Part shown: positions 9,386 through 18,321 of the stretch, in pieces
Layout: every line of letters starts with the position of its first letter
Numbering within the stretch: position 1 is the first letter of the stretch
Source of the DNA: Neorhodopirellula lusitana
GTDB lineage: Bacteria > Planctomycetota > Planctomycetia > Pirellulales > Pirellulaceae
NCBI RefSeq assembly: GCF_900182915.1
Contig: NZ_FXUG01000010.1
Location: forward strand, 62,001-126,000
Length of the DNA stretch: 64,000 nt
Reading direction: 5' to 3'
Notes under the pieces: model-generated
Told to the model about the DNA's origin: nothing
The model's database searches: none
The model's input: only the letters and a program-made list of their open reading frames with translations
Position numbers and translations under genes: made by a program

Positions 9386-9577
9386 ATGAACAATGCAAGA
9401 ACGCAAATAGGCGGCATCATCCTGATACTCGGATCGATCTTCGCCATCGGTTGCGGTGACCCCGAAGCCATCCAAGCGGGCACGGCGGAAGAGCAAGCTG
9501 CACTGATTGCACAACAAGAGAAAACACAGGTGGACTATTCCCAGTCCATGGCAGAATCCTACAAGAAAGGCCGCTGA
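9386..9577 (+). CDS. small lipoprotein
   Basis: A 63-residue protein with a lipoprotein signal: a hydrophobic stretch and the lipobox FAIGC, with Cys23 as the lipidated residue. The mature part is about 40 residues, charged and helical (EEQAALIAQQEKTQVD). Short lipoproteins like this commonly sit next to DUF1559 genes in planctomycetes. It lies 104 bp after the DUF1559 stop, beyond a terminator, so it may have its own promoter. No function can be assigned. Confidence 0.7.
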   Translation: MNNARTQIGGIILILGSIFAIGCGDPEAIQAGTAEEQAALIAQQEKTQVDYSQSMAESYKKGR

Positions 9578-9874
9578 AAAAGCGTTCCGAGTTAGGATCC
9601 GTCACCGGATTCGCCAGAGTTGAGGCGGAACGTTCTTTCCCAAAATTCTGGCGACATCGGCAACGAAAACGCCGGAGAGATCGCTCGCGACCACTCCCAA
9701 ATTTCCCGGAGTACGGTCGAAGAACCTGTAGAGACTCCGGCCCATTGAATCAAAGGCAACGAAGCCCCGACGGCTCTTTCCGCTTCGTTGCGTGTCCGCG
9801 TTGGTTTGCCCCAAGCAATCGCTAGCTCCTGCGTGCGAACCAGTGGAACGCTGCCAACTCATCTTGAGTGAAGG

Positions 9875-12800
9875 ATGGCCAACATGGGACTGCAATCGCG
9901 ACTTTGTGAAAGCACTTATCCAATCGACCGGATTGCTGCGGTTGTTTCACTTCTAGTTGCAGCGGCAATACAAGGCGGGTGTAACCAAGAGGCTCCCCCA
10001 CTAACCACGCGTCCCCAAACTGAGACGGAGTCACCGCTGGATTCCTTCCAGTACGCGTTCCATCGTGGTGAGTGGCAACAGGCTTGGAGGTTTTCCAATT
10101 CAGTCCTGACCCAGCACCCCGATGATGTGGAAACGCTTGCTGCCGTTGGTCGTGTGGCCCACGAAATTGGCGAACCGCAGACGGCAGCCGACCTGATGGT
10201 TGACGCCTGTCATCTTGAGTCATTCGCAAATCGACTGCGTCTCGACCAAGCCGCAGCCTCGCTTCTGGCAGTCGGACGGATTGACGACTGCATGGAACTG
10301 TTCGAGAGTTCTCTCGACAAGCGTCCGGTACGTCACGATATCCGACGCAAGCTTTTCGACATGCGTCTGGGCATGGAAGACCGACGGCGGGCGAGCGTAC
10401 ATGGACATTCACTGGTCCGGCATCGGAAGTTCGACATCTCGCTACTGCTAGCACTTAGTGAAACGGATTCGCGAACTGAAAGCCCGGACGCGTTTATCGA
10501 GATGGCAAAACGCCATCCCCGCGACAAACGCCCCTTGGTCGCTTCCGGTCGGGTGCAGTTCGACCAGGGACACCTCGATGAAGCAGCCGATGCGTTCACC
10601 CAATCCTTGCAACATCATCCGGATTACGTGCCCTCGCTGGCGCTACTCGCTCGAGTGCTAGTGGATGCCGGCAGGGACTCTGAGCTTGCGGCACTAATCA
10701 GGTCGTCTCCGGTGGAACTGAAGCAGTCACCGACCTACTGGCTTGCCGTCGGCGACTGGTGTCGCAATCACGAACAACCGCGCCCCGCCATCCGCGCCTA
10801 CTGGGAAGCGGCCCGCCGATCTCCGGATCACCGCGAAGCGTGGCACAAACTCAGCCTGACGGTCAAACAGGGCGTGCAGAAAGACACCGGATTCCCAGCG
10901 GAACTCGCCGAGACCATTGCCAAGCGGTCGCAGTTGCTTTCGCGTTTCAGCCAACTGAAGGCGGAGTTCGTGAAGACAGGCAAGACGTCCTCGGCGATCG
11001 CAGTCAACATTGCCAAGACGCTGCAGATGCTCGAACAACCCTGGGAAGCCGAAGCCTGGGCATCCATTGCGATAACGCTCTCTCCGGAAGCCGACCTTCT
11101 CGCCAAGCGTACCCGCGATGCCATTGTTGCCGAACTGAAAAAGAACACACCTTGGTTCCCGAACCAAACGCTCGACAAACTGAACGCAACACTAAGCTGC
11201 TTTCCGTTGCCAGACTTGGGTGACCATGCTTTCAAACAACCAGACATCAACATCGGTGCCGACATAGCAGGTACCTCCCGAGCACGATTTGCCAACCTCG
11301 ACAACAAGGCAAACATCAAGCTAACCAACCAAGCTAACGCCCGCGGACTGGACTTCTTTGGACGCACGGGTGACGACCTGGATCGCCCCGGCGTCAAACA
11401 TTATCAAATTCTGGGGTGCGGCGGAGGCACCATCGACTACGACCTGGATGGTTGGAGCGACCTCTATTTGGCCGCAGCCGGTGGAACACCAACCCAACGG
11501 AACTCAGCGTCTAACTCACTCTGGCGCAACATCGGTGGGACGTTCATCGACGTCTGCGGTTCCTCGTCCACAATGGACACAGGATTCAGCCAAGGGATCG
11601 CTGTCGGTGATGTCAATGAAGACGGGTTCCCCGACTTGCTTGTGATGAACTACGGCCCCAATACACTGCTGATCAATAACGGCGATGGGACCTTTTCCGA
11701 CGTGAGTGATCAACTGGATCAAGACACAATGCAAACCGATTGGTCATCCAGCGGCGCGATCGCCGACCTCGACGGTGACGGACTGGCCGACCTGACAATC
11801 TTGACCTACGGCGTCGGCAAAGATCCGGTCACTCGCGAGTGCCGACACGAGTCCACCAACATTGCTCGCGCGTGTTCGCCGCTAGTATTCCCTGGCGCTG
11901 CCGACCATTTCATGAAAGGCTCCAACGATGGCAACTTCATCGACCAGACGACGCAATCGAGTGCTCCATCTGTACTGGGAAGGGGCCTGGGATTGACGGT
12001 CGGCTCGTTCGACCCAAACCAAGGTGTCGATGTGTTCATTGCCAACGACTTAACCAGCAACCACTACTGGACACGGTCCACAAGCGGCGGCTTTCGATTC
12101 GATGAGTCCGCCATCCCACGTGGGCTCGGTTCAGACGATCGCTCGCCGGCTCAAGGTTCGATGGGAATCGCTACTGGCGACTTCGACGGTGACGGCGACG
12201 CGGATGTTTATGTCACCAACTTCCATGGCGAAGCCAACACCTACCATGAACAGACGGACGCCGAATTATGGCAAGACAAAACCATTGGCCAGGATCTCTT
12301 TGCACCGACCTTGCCGTTGGTTGGCTTCGGTACCGAGGCCATCGACCTTGACAACAACGGGTTCAGCGAACTGGTTGTTTCCAACGGTCACGTCGATCAA
12401 TACCCAAGCGACAAATCGGCTCCCTATGCACAGCCGATGCAGGTTTTCCAGCGTCAAAGCAACGGCCGGTTTCGATCGATCGGCCACACCATCGAAGGTA
12501 GCTACCTCAACCAAAACCACATCGGGCGTGCATTGTGGACAATCGACGCCAATCGAGACGGGCTGACTGACCTCGTGGTGACTCATCAGTCCGAACCGGT
12601 CGCGTTACTGATGAACGAGACACAACCATCAGGCTGTTGGGTCGAAGTGAAGCTGGTCGGACGGGAGTGTTCCCGAGACGCGATCGGAGCCACCATCCAG
12701 GTTCGTACACCCGATCGAACATGGACCGCCTTCCAAACCACTGGCGACGGCTACCTATGCAGCAACGAACAAATTCTCCGTGTTGGGCTGGGCGACGGCG

Positions 12801-12925
12801 TCGGCCATTGCAGTATTACGGTCAACTGGCCCAATGGGCAGACGCAGGTGTTCAGCGAACTTGCGGTTCAATCCAACTATTTGCTCACCCAAGGCGACTT
12901 GGATGCCTTCCCGCTAATTGATTGA
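9875..12925 (+). CDS. TPR - FG-GAP - ASPIC/UnbV lipoprotein (CRTAC1-like)
   Basis: This is a 1016-residue surface protein. The N-terminus has a hydrophobic segment and a lipobox-like AIQGGC with Cys36, so it is probably lipidated. Residues 40-440 are helical and repeat-like (TPR: QHPDDVETLAAVGRVAHEIG and similar). From about 515 onwards, FG-GAP/VCBS repeats appear with calcium-binding-like loops (DYDLDGWSDLYLAAAG, DVNEDGFPDLLVMN, DLDGDGLADLTIL, DFDGDGDADVYVTN). Residues 922-1008 match the ASPIC/UnbV domain (ECSRDAIGATIQV ... LRVGLGDG ... VNWPNGQTQVF). Two ATGs, 9875 and 9884, are possible starts. It shares this ending with the protein encoded at 16329-18242. The ligand is unknown. Confidence 0.85.
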   Translation: MANMGLQSRLCESTYPIDRIAAVVSLLVAAAIQGGCNQEAPPLTTRPQTETESPLDSFQYAFHRGEWQQAWRFSNSVLTQHPDDVETLAAVGRVAHEIGEPQTAADLMVDACHLESFANRLRLDQAAASLLAVGRIDDCMELFESSLDKRPVRHDIRRKLFDMRLGMEDRRRASVHGHSLVRHRKFDISLLLALSETDSRTESPDAFIEMAKRHPRDKRPLVASGRVQFDQGHLDEAADAFTQSLQHHPDYVPSLALLARVLVDAGRDSELAALIRSSPVELKQSPTYWLAVGDWCRNHEQPRPAIRAYWEAARRSPDHREAWHKLSLTVKQGVQKDTGFPAELAETIAKRSQLLSRFSQLKAEFVKTGKTSSAIAVNIAKTLQMLEQPWEAEAWASIAITLSPEADLLAKRTRDAIVAELKKNTPWFPNQTLDKLNATLSCFPLPDLGDHAFKQPDINIGADIAGTSRARFANLDNKANIKLTNQANARGLDFFGRTGDDLDRPGVKHYQILGCGGGTIDYDLDGWSDLYLAAAGGTPTQRNSASNSLWRNIGGTFIDVCGSSSTMDTGFSQGIAVGDVNEDGFPDLLVMNYGPNTLLINNGDGTFSDVSDQLDQDTMQTDWSSSGAIADLDGDGLADLTILTYGVGKDPVTRECRHESTNIARACSPLVFPGAADHFMKGSNDGNFIDQTTQSSAPSVLGRGLGLTVGSFDPNQGVDVFIANDLTSNHYWTRSTSGGFRFDESAIPRGLGSDDRSPAQGSMGIATGDFDGDGDADVYVTNFHGEANTYHEQTDAELWQDKTIGQDLFAPTLPLVGFGTEAIDLDNNGFSELVVSNGHVDQYPSDKSAPYAQPMQVFQRQSNGRFRSIGHTIEGSYLNQNHIGRALWTIDANRDGLTDLVVTHQSEPVALLMNETQPSGCWVEVKLVGRECSRDAIGATIQVRTPDRTWTAFQTTGDGYLCSNEQILRVGLGDGVGHCSITVNWPNGQTQVFSELAVQSNYLLTQGDLDAFPLID

Positions 12926-13045
12926 TCGCACAAGCGGTTCGAACGTGACTACGAGTGTCATGCCAGGGACTCGACGCTAGAACTGGCGAGCAAGAGAGAT
13001 GTCTTCGCTCGCTAAAGTCCGCACAGAAAAGTTCGCACAAAAAAA

Positions 13046-13067
13046 GCCGCGGTATCCGAACCGCGGC
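13046..13067 (-). terminator. rho-independent terminator for the leftward lipoprotein gene
   Basis: GCCGCGGT / ACCGCGGC stem with a 6-nt loop. Read on the minus strand it is followed by seven T residues (A tract at 13039-13045). It lies just after the stop of the gene at 13086. Confidence 0.85.
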
Positions 13068-13085
13068 GTCTTGCGTTGGCACGAC

Positions 13086-13637
13086 TCACTCGGCATCCAA
13101 CAGTTCAAACTCGAGCATCTTCGCTTGCTTCGCAGCCGCATCCGCTGGCTTCCAAAACCAACCGTTGTTGTCCCAGCACTGTGCGAACGCGACCTTGTCC
13201 AACAACGTTTGATACGCTTCCATTGCTTCGGCGGCCTTGCCGTCGGCCTCGTATGCTTGCCCTTGGATGAAATAGCAAGTGCCTACATCATTCAGTGCCC
13301 ACTTGGACAAGACCGCCTCTTTGTCATCCGTCGAAACGGGCTCCGTTAAGGCTTCCTGCATTTCGACCGCTTCGGACAGATACCGCGTGATGCACTCGTT
13401 GGTGTACGCCAGGGTCAATCCGAGGTCTTTCTTCGCAAGCGACTCCCAAGCTTTAGTCGTCAAGTAACTCGACGAGTAGTCACCAAAATCGGGATCGCTC
13501 GACTCGGCCGCATTGGCGGTGCTTCCTTCGATTACCGGGGACGTCGAATCACCGCCCGCCACGCTAGCGGGTTCGGTTCCTTTGGGTTGGCAGCCAGCAA
13601 CGACTAGCACGAGCATCAACAATAGGGGAGCTTTCAT
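13086..13637 (-). CDS. lipoprotein with TPR-like C-terminal part
   Basis: A 183-residue protein with a textbook lipoprotein signal (LVLVVAGC, Cys16). A Ser/Thr/Gly-rich linker follows (to about residue 50), then a helical region that reads like two or three degenerate tetratricopeptide repeats (DVGTCYFIQGQAYEADGK; AMEAYQTLLDKVAFAQ). There is a strong terminator downstream. Upstream, 82 bp before its ATG, is a 22-bp element that recurs in the divergent region of the nearby LacI regulator and glycosidase, which suggests co-regulation. I do not recognise a specific family. Confidence 0.75.
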   Translation of the reverse strand: MKAPLLLMLVLVVAGCQPKGTEPASVAGGDSTSPVIEGSTANAAESSDPDFGDYSSSYLTTKAWESLAKKDLGLTLAYTNECITRYLSEAVEMQEALTEPVSTDDKEAVLSKWALNDVGTCYFIQGQAYEADGKAAEAMEAYQTLLDKVAFAQCWDNNGWFWKPADAAAKQAKMLEFELLDAE

Positions 13638-13718
13638 CAGTTTCCTCGGGGATCAGGACGATGGGCGAACTTCGATTCTTCTGTTCTAGGCGACCCACGA
13701 CCCGCATTCAATCTTAAA

Positions 13719-13740
13719 ATGCAATTTTATGCACACAATG
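13719..13740. promoter_or_regulatory. putative operator, copy A
   Basis: ATGCAATTTTATGCACACA and the next three bases match the element at 14902-14923 in 20 of 22 positions and in the same orientation. It contains TGCA-N6-TGCA symmetry. It is 82 bp upstream of the lipoprotein ATG at 13637. Confidence 0.6.
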
Positions 13741-13799
13741 TTTTCACCTTCCACGAGTGAATCGTTTTACCCCTCGGCTCAAGTGATCGTGGCCGAGCG

Positions 13800-14858
13800 T
13801 TACCGTGACACGGAAGCCACGGTATCCCCATCGCGAATAGCACAATCAAGCATCACATGCTGAGCCGAACCAAACCGCTTGGACACCAACTCCTCAAGGC
13901 GTTTGCAACCAATTTGCCCAATCTCGTAATAAGGGATCGAAACAGTTGTCAACTGCGGAGCCCAGTCCGGTGGTTCAATCCCATCGAACCCAGTCACCGA
14001 AACATCCGCCGGTGTCTTGATCCCGCGTTGATTCAAAAAGGCGATCAAGCCGTACGCTTGGTGATCCGCAGCACAAACCCACGCCGTCACCCCAAAACGC
14101 GTGCGTTCCAAAGCCCGCGCATAAGTCTGTTCAGAATCCAGTCGCTCGGCTGGGCGGACGTTCAACACATCGGCGGGATCGATGAAGTTCCCCAACCGCG
14201 TCATCTCTTCCACATAGGCCGAGTGCCGACGCAACGCCCAGTTCGCATCGACGTCATAATGGTGACTCAAGAAGCCGATGCGTTGATGGCCTTGATCCGA
14301 TAAACGCCGGACAATTGCGGCAATTCCGCGATGATGGTCCACATCGACACAGTTGATCGGCGCCCCGCTGTATTGCTCCACCAAAGACACCACAGGCATC
14401 AATCGATTCAGTTCATCAACGATGGCAGGTGCAAACGGGTAAACCAAGATCGCACCGCTCCACTCTCGCTGTTGCAACCCATCAATCTTGGCGTAGCTGG
14501 ACTCGGTAAGGGACGCCTCCTCGGGACGCACAAAGTGCACGTCAAGCTGGATGTCGCCGAGTATCGCTTGATCGCTCACACCGGCGATCAGCTTTTCCCC
14601 GGGGCTTTCGTAGTCCGTATTGAGATAGTCATCGACCTCGGTACATACCAAGACACCGAACTGAGCCGGCTTCACTCGTTCGCGCCCACTACCTGTCCGA
14701 GTTTCGAGATGGTTGTAGCCTAACGCAGCGGCCAGCTTGAAAACCTTGCCACGTGTCTTTGGATTGATCCCAGGATGATTGGTGAAGCAACGCGAGACAG
14801 TAGCCCGTGAGATCTTCAACCTATCGGCGATCAATTGCTGGTTAACAGGCTTGGACAT
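13800..14858 (-). CDS. LacI/GalR-family transcriptional regulator (second)
   Basis: A 352-residue regulator. The N-terminal DNA-binding part is NQQLIADRLKISRATVSRCF (residues 6-25), followed by NPKTRGKVFKLAAALGY. The rest is a sugar-binding-protein-like effector domain (FGVLVCTEVDDYLN; late motif VTGFDGIEPPDWAPQLTTV). The hinge region is somewhat diverged. It is transcribed away from the glycosidase at 14944 across an 85-bp divergent region that contains a palindrome and an operator-like element. A second copy of the element stands before the downstream lipoprotein gene. Control of glycosidase, lipoprotein and itself is inferred; a mono- or disaccharide effector is likely but unknown. Confidence 0.88.
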   Translation of the reverse strand: MSKPVNQQLIADRLKISRATVSRCFTNHPGINPKTRGKVFKLAAALGYNHLETRTGSGRERVKPAQFGVLVCTEVDDYLNTDYESPGEKLIAGVSDQAILGDIQLDVHFVRPEEASLTESSYAKIDGLQQREWSGAILVYPFAPAIVDELNRLMPVVSLVEQYSGAPINCVDVDHHRGIAAIVRRLSDQGHQRIGFLSHHYDVDANWALRRHSAYVEEMTRLGNFIDPADVLNVRPAERLDSEQTYARALERTRFGVTAWVCAADHQAYGLIAFLNQRGIKTPADVSVTGFDGIEPPDWAPQLTTVSIPYYEIGQIGCKRLEELVSKRFGSAQHVMLDCAIRDGDTVASVSR

Positions 14859-14891
14859 TTTTCAATTTGGTACGGATACTTAAAAATGAAA

Positions 14892-14901
14892 GGTTGCAAC
14901 C
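14892..14901. promoter_or_regulatory. 10-bp palindrome beside the operator
   Basis: GGTTGCAACC is a perfect palindrome immediately adjacent to the element at 14902. The same decamer occurs at 6631-6640, overlapping copy 1 of the other LacI cluster's operator. Confidence 0.45.
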
Positions 14902-14923
14902 ATGCAACTTTATGCACACACTG
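14902..14923. promoter_or_regulatory. putative operator, copy B
   Basis: ATGCAACTTTATGCACACA and the next three bases. It lies 20 bp upstream of the glycosidase ATG (14944) and 43 bp upstream of the regulator's ATG (14858), matching copy A in 20 of 22 bases. Confidence 0.62.
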
Positions 14924-14943
14924 ACGGGTAAGGAATACAAATC

Positions 14944-16254
14944 ATGAAAAAACTTGCCAAAACATTGTTCGTGTTCGCCTTCGGGCTTTTGTACTTGGGG
15001 TCTGCGATGACTGAAATCGGCAACGCCACGGAGGTAACCATCGACCAAGATTCGCAGGGCAATTTTGTCTTGAAACGATCCGGCGAACCCTTCTTCATCC
15101 GCGGTGCAGGCGGAACGGACCACTTGACGGAATTGGTCGATAACGGCGGCAACTCGATCCGTACATGGGGCATCGAGTCACTTGACAAACAAGTCGATGG
15201 GAAGCCTTTGCTTGATCGTTGCCAGGAACTCGGTATCGCGGTTTGCGTTGGGCTTTGGATCCAGCACGAGCGACACGGCTTTGACTACACCGACCAAGCA
15301 TCGTTGATGAAGCAGCGAAAGATGGTTCGCGATGCGGTGCAGAAACACAAGGATCACCCCGCGGTCTTGATGTGGGGACTTGGCAATGAGATGGAAGGCC
15401 CCAGTTCCGATGAAGACGTGCCACATATCTGGAAAGAGCTGAACGAACTGGCGGCCATCATCAAGGAAGAGGATTCCAACCATCCCGTCATGACGGTCAT
15501 CGCTGGCGCGTCGGGTAACAAGGTTCGCGGCATTCTAGAACACTATCCCAACATCGACGTTCTCGGTGTGAACTCCTATGCAGCAGCCTCTTCGGCAGCC
15601 AGTGCAATCAAGGCAGCGGGCTGGGAAAAGCCATTCGTGTTGACGGAGTTCGGTCCCTCGGGGCACTGGGAAGTCCCTCAAACCGCCTGGGGTGCAGCGA
15701 TTGAACCGACCAGCCGTAAGAAAGCGGCCAGCTACTACGTCACTCAATCCATGTTGGTCGAAGACGCAGCCGACATTTGCGTTGGCAGCTACTGCTTCTT
15801 ATGGGGTTTCAAACAGGAAAAGACTTCGACTTGGTACGGCATGTTCCTAGAGTCCGGTGAAAAGCTTCCTCAGGTCGACGCCATGTGTCGCGCATGGACG
15901 GGCAAGTGGCCAGCCAACCGATGCCCTCGCATGACCGGTTTCACTTCGGACCTGAATCAGGCGACCGTTCGCCCCGGACAAAAAATCAACGTGCATGTGG
16001 ATGCCACCGATCCTGAAGGCGACTCACTGGAGTGGACCTGGGCGGTTCAAGCGGAAACCACCGAACAGAGCGTGGGTGGCGATCGCGAATCCGTCCCACC
16101 TTTCTTCCCTGACTGCATTGTCAAAACGGACGGAGGCGACGCCGTGATTCGCACGCCGACCAAGCCCGGAAGCTATCGGTTGTTTGTGATTGTGAAAGAC
16201 GGCCAAGGCGGCGCGAGCGCAGAGAATCGATGCTTTCAGGTTGCTGCAAACTGA
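14944..16254 (+). CDS. secreted clan-A glycoside hydrolase (GH2/GH5-like TIM barrel)
   Basis: A 436-residue secreted enzyme. The signal peptide (MKKLAKTLFVFAFGLLYLGS) ends near residue 28. The TIM-barrel domain has FIRGAGGTDH near the N-terminus and two catalytic candidates: Glu149 in WGLGNEMEG (acid/base after the conserved Asn) and Glu235 in LTEFGPSG (nucleophile). This pattern is typical of GH2 C-terminal domains and related clan GH-A enzymes such as beta-glucuronidases, glucosyltransferases and mannanases. Residues 340-436 form a small Ig/PKD-like beta domain (INVHVDATDPEGDSLEWTW; PGSYRLFVIVKDGQGG). The substrate cannot be read from the sequence. It is divergently paired with a LacI regulator and probably belongs to its regulon. 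Confidence 0.8.
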   Translation: MKKLAKTLFVFAFGLLYLGSAMTEIGNATEVTIDQDSQGNFVLKRSGEPFFIRGAGGTDHLTELVDNGGNSIRTWGIESLDKQVDGKPLLDRCQELGIAVCVGLWIQHERHGFDYTDQASLMKQRKMVRDAVQKHKDHPAVLMWGLGNEMEGPSSDEDVPHIWKELNELAAIIKEEDSNHPVMTVIAGASGNKVRGILEHYPNIDVLGVNSYAAASSAASAIKAAGWEKPFVLTEFGPSGHWEVPQTAWGAAIEPTSRKKAASYYVTQSMLVEDAADICVGSYCFLWGFKQEKTSTWYGMFLESGEKLPQVDAMCRAWTGKWPANRCPRMTGFTSDLNQATVRPGQKINVHVDATDPEGDSLEWTWAVQAETTEQSVGGDRESVPPFFPDCIVKTDGGDAVIRTPTKPGSYRLFVIVKDGQGGASAENRCFQVAAN

Positions 16255-16328
16255 TCCGGGTCGGAAACTCGCAAGTCGCGATCAATCGACGCGATCTCGA
16301 TCAGACATCTAACTAGAGAACCTAGCGA

Positions 16329-18242
16329 TCAAGGCTTGCCCTGTCCTTGCGTGAGTGTGATGACGCGATCAATCGCATCAATCGCGAACTCTTCTTCACT
16401 TCCATCGGGCCAGCGTACTTGAAGAGTGTCGACGTTGGCCCGCTCGCCCAACCCGAAAGTCAGCGTGGACTCACACTGACTCAGGTAACTGCGGGTCGGC
16501 ATCACCATACGGGCGATGGATCGTTCGTCCAACGTCAGTGTTGCGATCGCACCAATCGCATCCCGATTGCACTGCGTTCCCACCAATCGCACTCGCAAGA
16601 AATGGTGCCCGGTCGCTTGATCGTTGCGAAACACGACCGGCTTCCCATGACTAGTCGAGATCACCACATCGAGGTCACCGTCTTCGTCGAAGTCGGCATA
16701 CGCGGCTCCGCGTCCCACGATCGGCGAATAGAAATCGTCCCCCACGCTGGACTGCGGCACCAACACTAATTCATTTTGCGCATCTCGGCCTGCGTTCCAG
16801 AATAATTGCGGTGGCTGTTTGTATTGCTGACTTGCCTGCGTCTTGGCGATGTGTTCTTCCAAATGCCCGTTGGCCCCTAACACATCCAACCGGCTGTCCA
16901 GATCCACGTCAAAGAAGAACAAGCCAAACGTCAAACCTTTTCGCGTCGGTGGCCCTAGACCGGTGTACATGGCTGCGTCAATGAATTGCACGCGGTCTGG
17001 TCTCGCCATGTAAAGAGCCGAGGGTTCGTTCGCGAAGTTACCGATACCAATCGCCAGCGTGCCGTCATCACGGAAGCTCGCCGTGTCGATTCCCATGGCC
17101 CCGCGTGCGTTTCCGGTACTGCGGTCAAACGCGATTCCCGATAGACGCCCCACTTCAGTGAATGTCCCATCCTTGTTGTTTTGAAACAAGAAATTCCGGA
17201 CCGTATCATTGGCAACCACAAGGTCCATCCAGCCGTCCGAATTCACATCGACTGGCGCGACACCCATCGCTTTGCCCAATGGCACTTCGGTATCGTCATT
17301 GCGGACTTGGATCCCGGATAGCTCGGAAACATCCGTAAAAACGCCGCCGCCTTCGTTGTGATAAAGATAAGAAAACGAACCGGCAAAGGCACGCGGCGGG
17401 CCGTACGCGCGATTCACACCATCCAGCGTGAACTCCTGACTCAGGTCCTCGTCTTTGGACCAAGACACATAGTTGCAAACGAACAAATCCAACAGCCCGT
17501 CGTTGTCATAGTCAAAGAACCCACAACTCGTGCTCCAGGCTTCCTCCGTCCCCGACACGCCAGCCTGATCCGTGACGTCTACAAACTTGCCGTCGTCGTT
17601 TCGCAACAATCGATTCTTGCCAACGGCGGAAAGGAACACGTCACTGTCGCCATCGTTGTCGAAATCACCAACCGCGGCGCCCATCCCATACAACGCCACA
17701 TCCAAACCCGCCTGCTGCGACACATCGGTAAAACGAAACTTCCCGTCTCCCGCGAACAGCTTGCAGGTTGTCGTCGGGGTCGCGGACGATTCACTTGCGT
17801 CGGAATCGTTGCCTTCACCACCAGCTTCCCAAGGCCAACGCTGGGAATTCACAAGCAAGACGTCTTCGTGACCATCGCCATTAAAGTCCAAAACCGCCAC
17901 GCCGCTGCCCATCGTCTCGGGCAACAATCGTTCTCCATAGCGTCCGGACTCATGCGAGAAATCGATGCCGCTTTCTTCGGTGACATCCGAAAGCAACAAC
18001 GAGGGAATGGTCGCCTCGTTGACCTGGCGCACTTCCGGAAGCGTGACCGCGGTTTCAGTGGATTCCTCGATCGGCTTGCTAAGGCTCAAATAGGCAAGCA
18101 CGACACCGACAGGCAAGCAGACCGCTGCCAGCACAATCATCGACCCACGCAGGGCCGAACCGATCACCGCATCGTTTTCAACGTCCTCATCAGCCACGCT
18201 GGGATTGTCGAGGGAGCTCGGTAACTTCGGAGAGTCGGTCAT
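16329..18242 (-). CDS. FG-GAP / ASPIC-UnbV protein (CRTAC1-like), membrane anchored
   Basis: A 637-residue protein with a single hydrophobic segment near the N-terminus (residues 30-53, MIVLAAVCLPVGVVLAYLSL), which probably anchors it. The body carries FG-GAP/VCBS repeats with Asp-rich loops (DFNGDGHEDVLLVN, DFDNDGDSDVFLS, DYDNDGLLDLFVC, DVNSDGWMDLVVA, DFDEDGDLDVVIS). Residues 550-630 match the ASPIC/UnbV domain (QCNRDAIGAIATL ... LTFGLGERANV ... VRWPDGSEEEF). It starts at the ATG at 18242 and is the last gene of a leftward operon after the pentahaem cytochrome (79 bp gap). The family binds calcium and is extracellular in known members. Its role with a cytochrome is not described to my knowledge. 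Confidence 0.88.
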   Translation of the reverse strand: MTDSPKLPSSLDNPSVADEDVENDAVIGSALRGSMIVLAAVCLPVGVVLAYLSLSKPIEESTETAVTLPEVRQVNEATIPSLLLSDVTEESGIDFSHESGRYGERLLPETMGSGVAVLDFNGDGHEDVLLVNSQRWPWEAGGEGNDSDASESSATPTTTCKLFAGDGKFRFTDVSQQAGLDVALYGMGAAVGDFDNDGDSDVFLSAVGKNRLLRNDDGKFVDVTDQAGVSGTEEAWSTSCGFFDYDNDGLLDLFVCNYVSWSKDEDLSQEFTLDGVNRAYGPPRAFAGSFSYLYHNEGGGVFTDVSELSGIQVRNDDTEVPLGKAMGVAPVDVNSDGWMDLVVANDTVRNFLFQNNKDGTFTEVGRLSGIAFDRSTGNARGAMGIDTASFRDDGTLAIGIGNFANEPSALYMARPDRVQFIDAAMYTGLGPPTRKGLTFGLFFFDVDLDSRLDVLGANGHLEEHIAKTQASQQYKQPPQLFWNAGRDAQNELVLVPQSSVGDDFYSPIVGRGAAYADFDEDGDLDVVISTSHGKPVVFRNDQATGHHFLRVRLVGTQCNRDAIGAIATLTLDERSIARMVMPTRSYLSQCESTLTFGLGERANVDTLQVRWPDGSEEEFAIDAIDRVITLTQGQGKP

Positions 18243-18321
18243 TCAGAATGCAGCAGTTTGAGCAAAATGGCCAGTATGATAACAAGTGGGAGGTCACTCC
18301 CCATTCAACACGGAAGCAGAT

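Noticed and set aside
9602-9895. Minus-strand frame between the small lipoprotein and the TPR/ASPIC gene
   Set aside because: It is a random open frame with no motif; the region is better explained as a promoter for the ASPIC gene.
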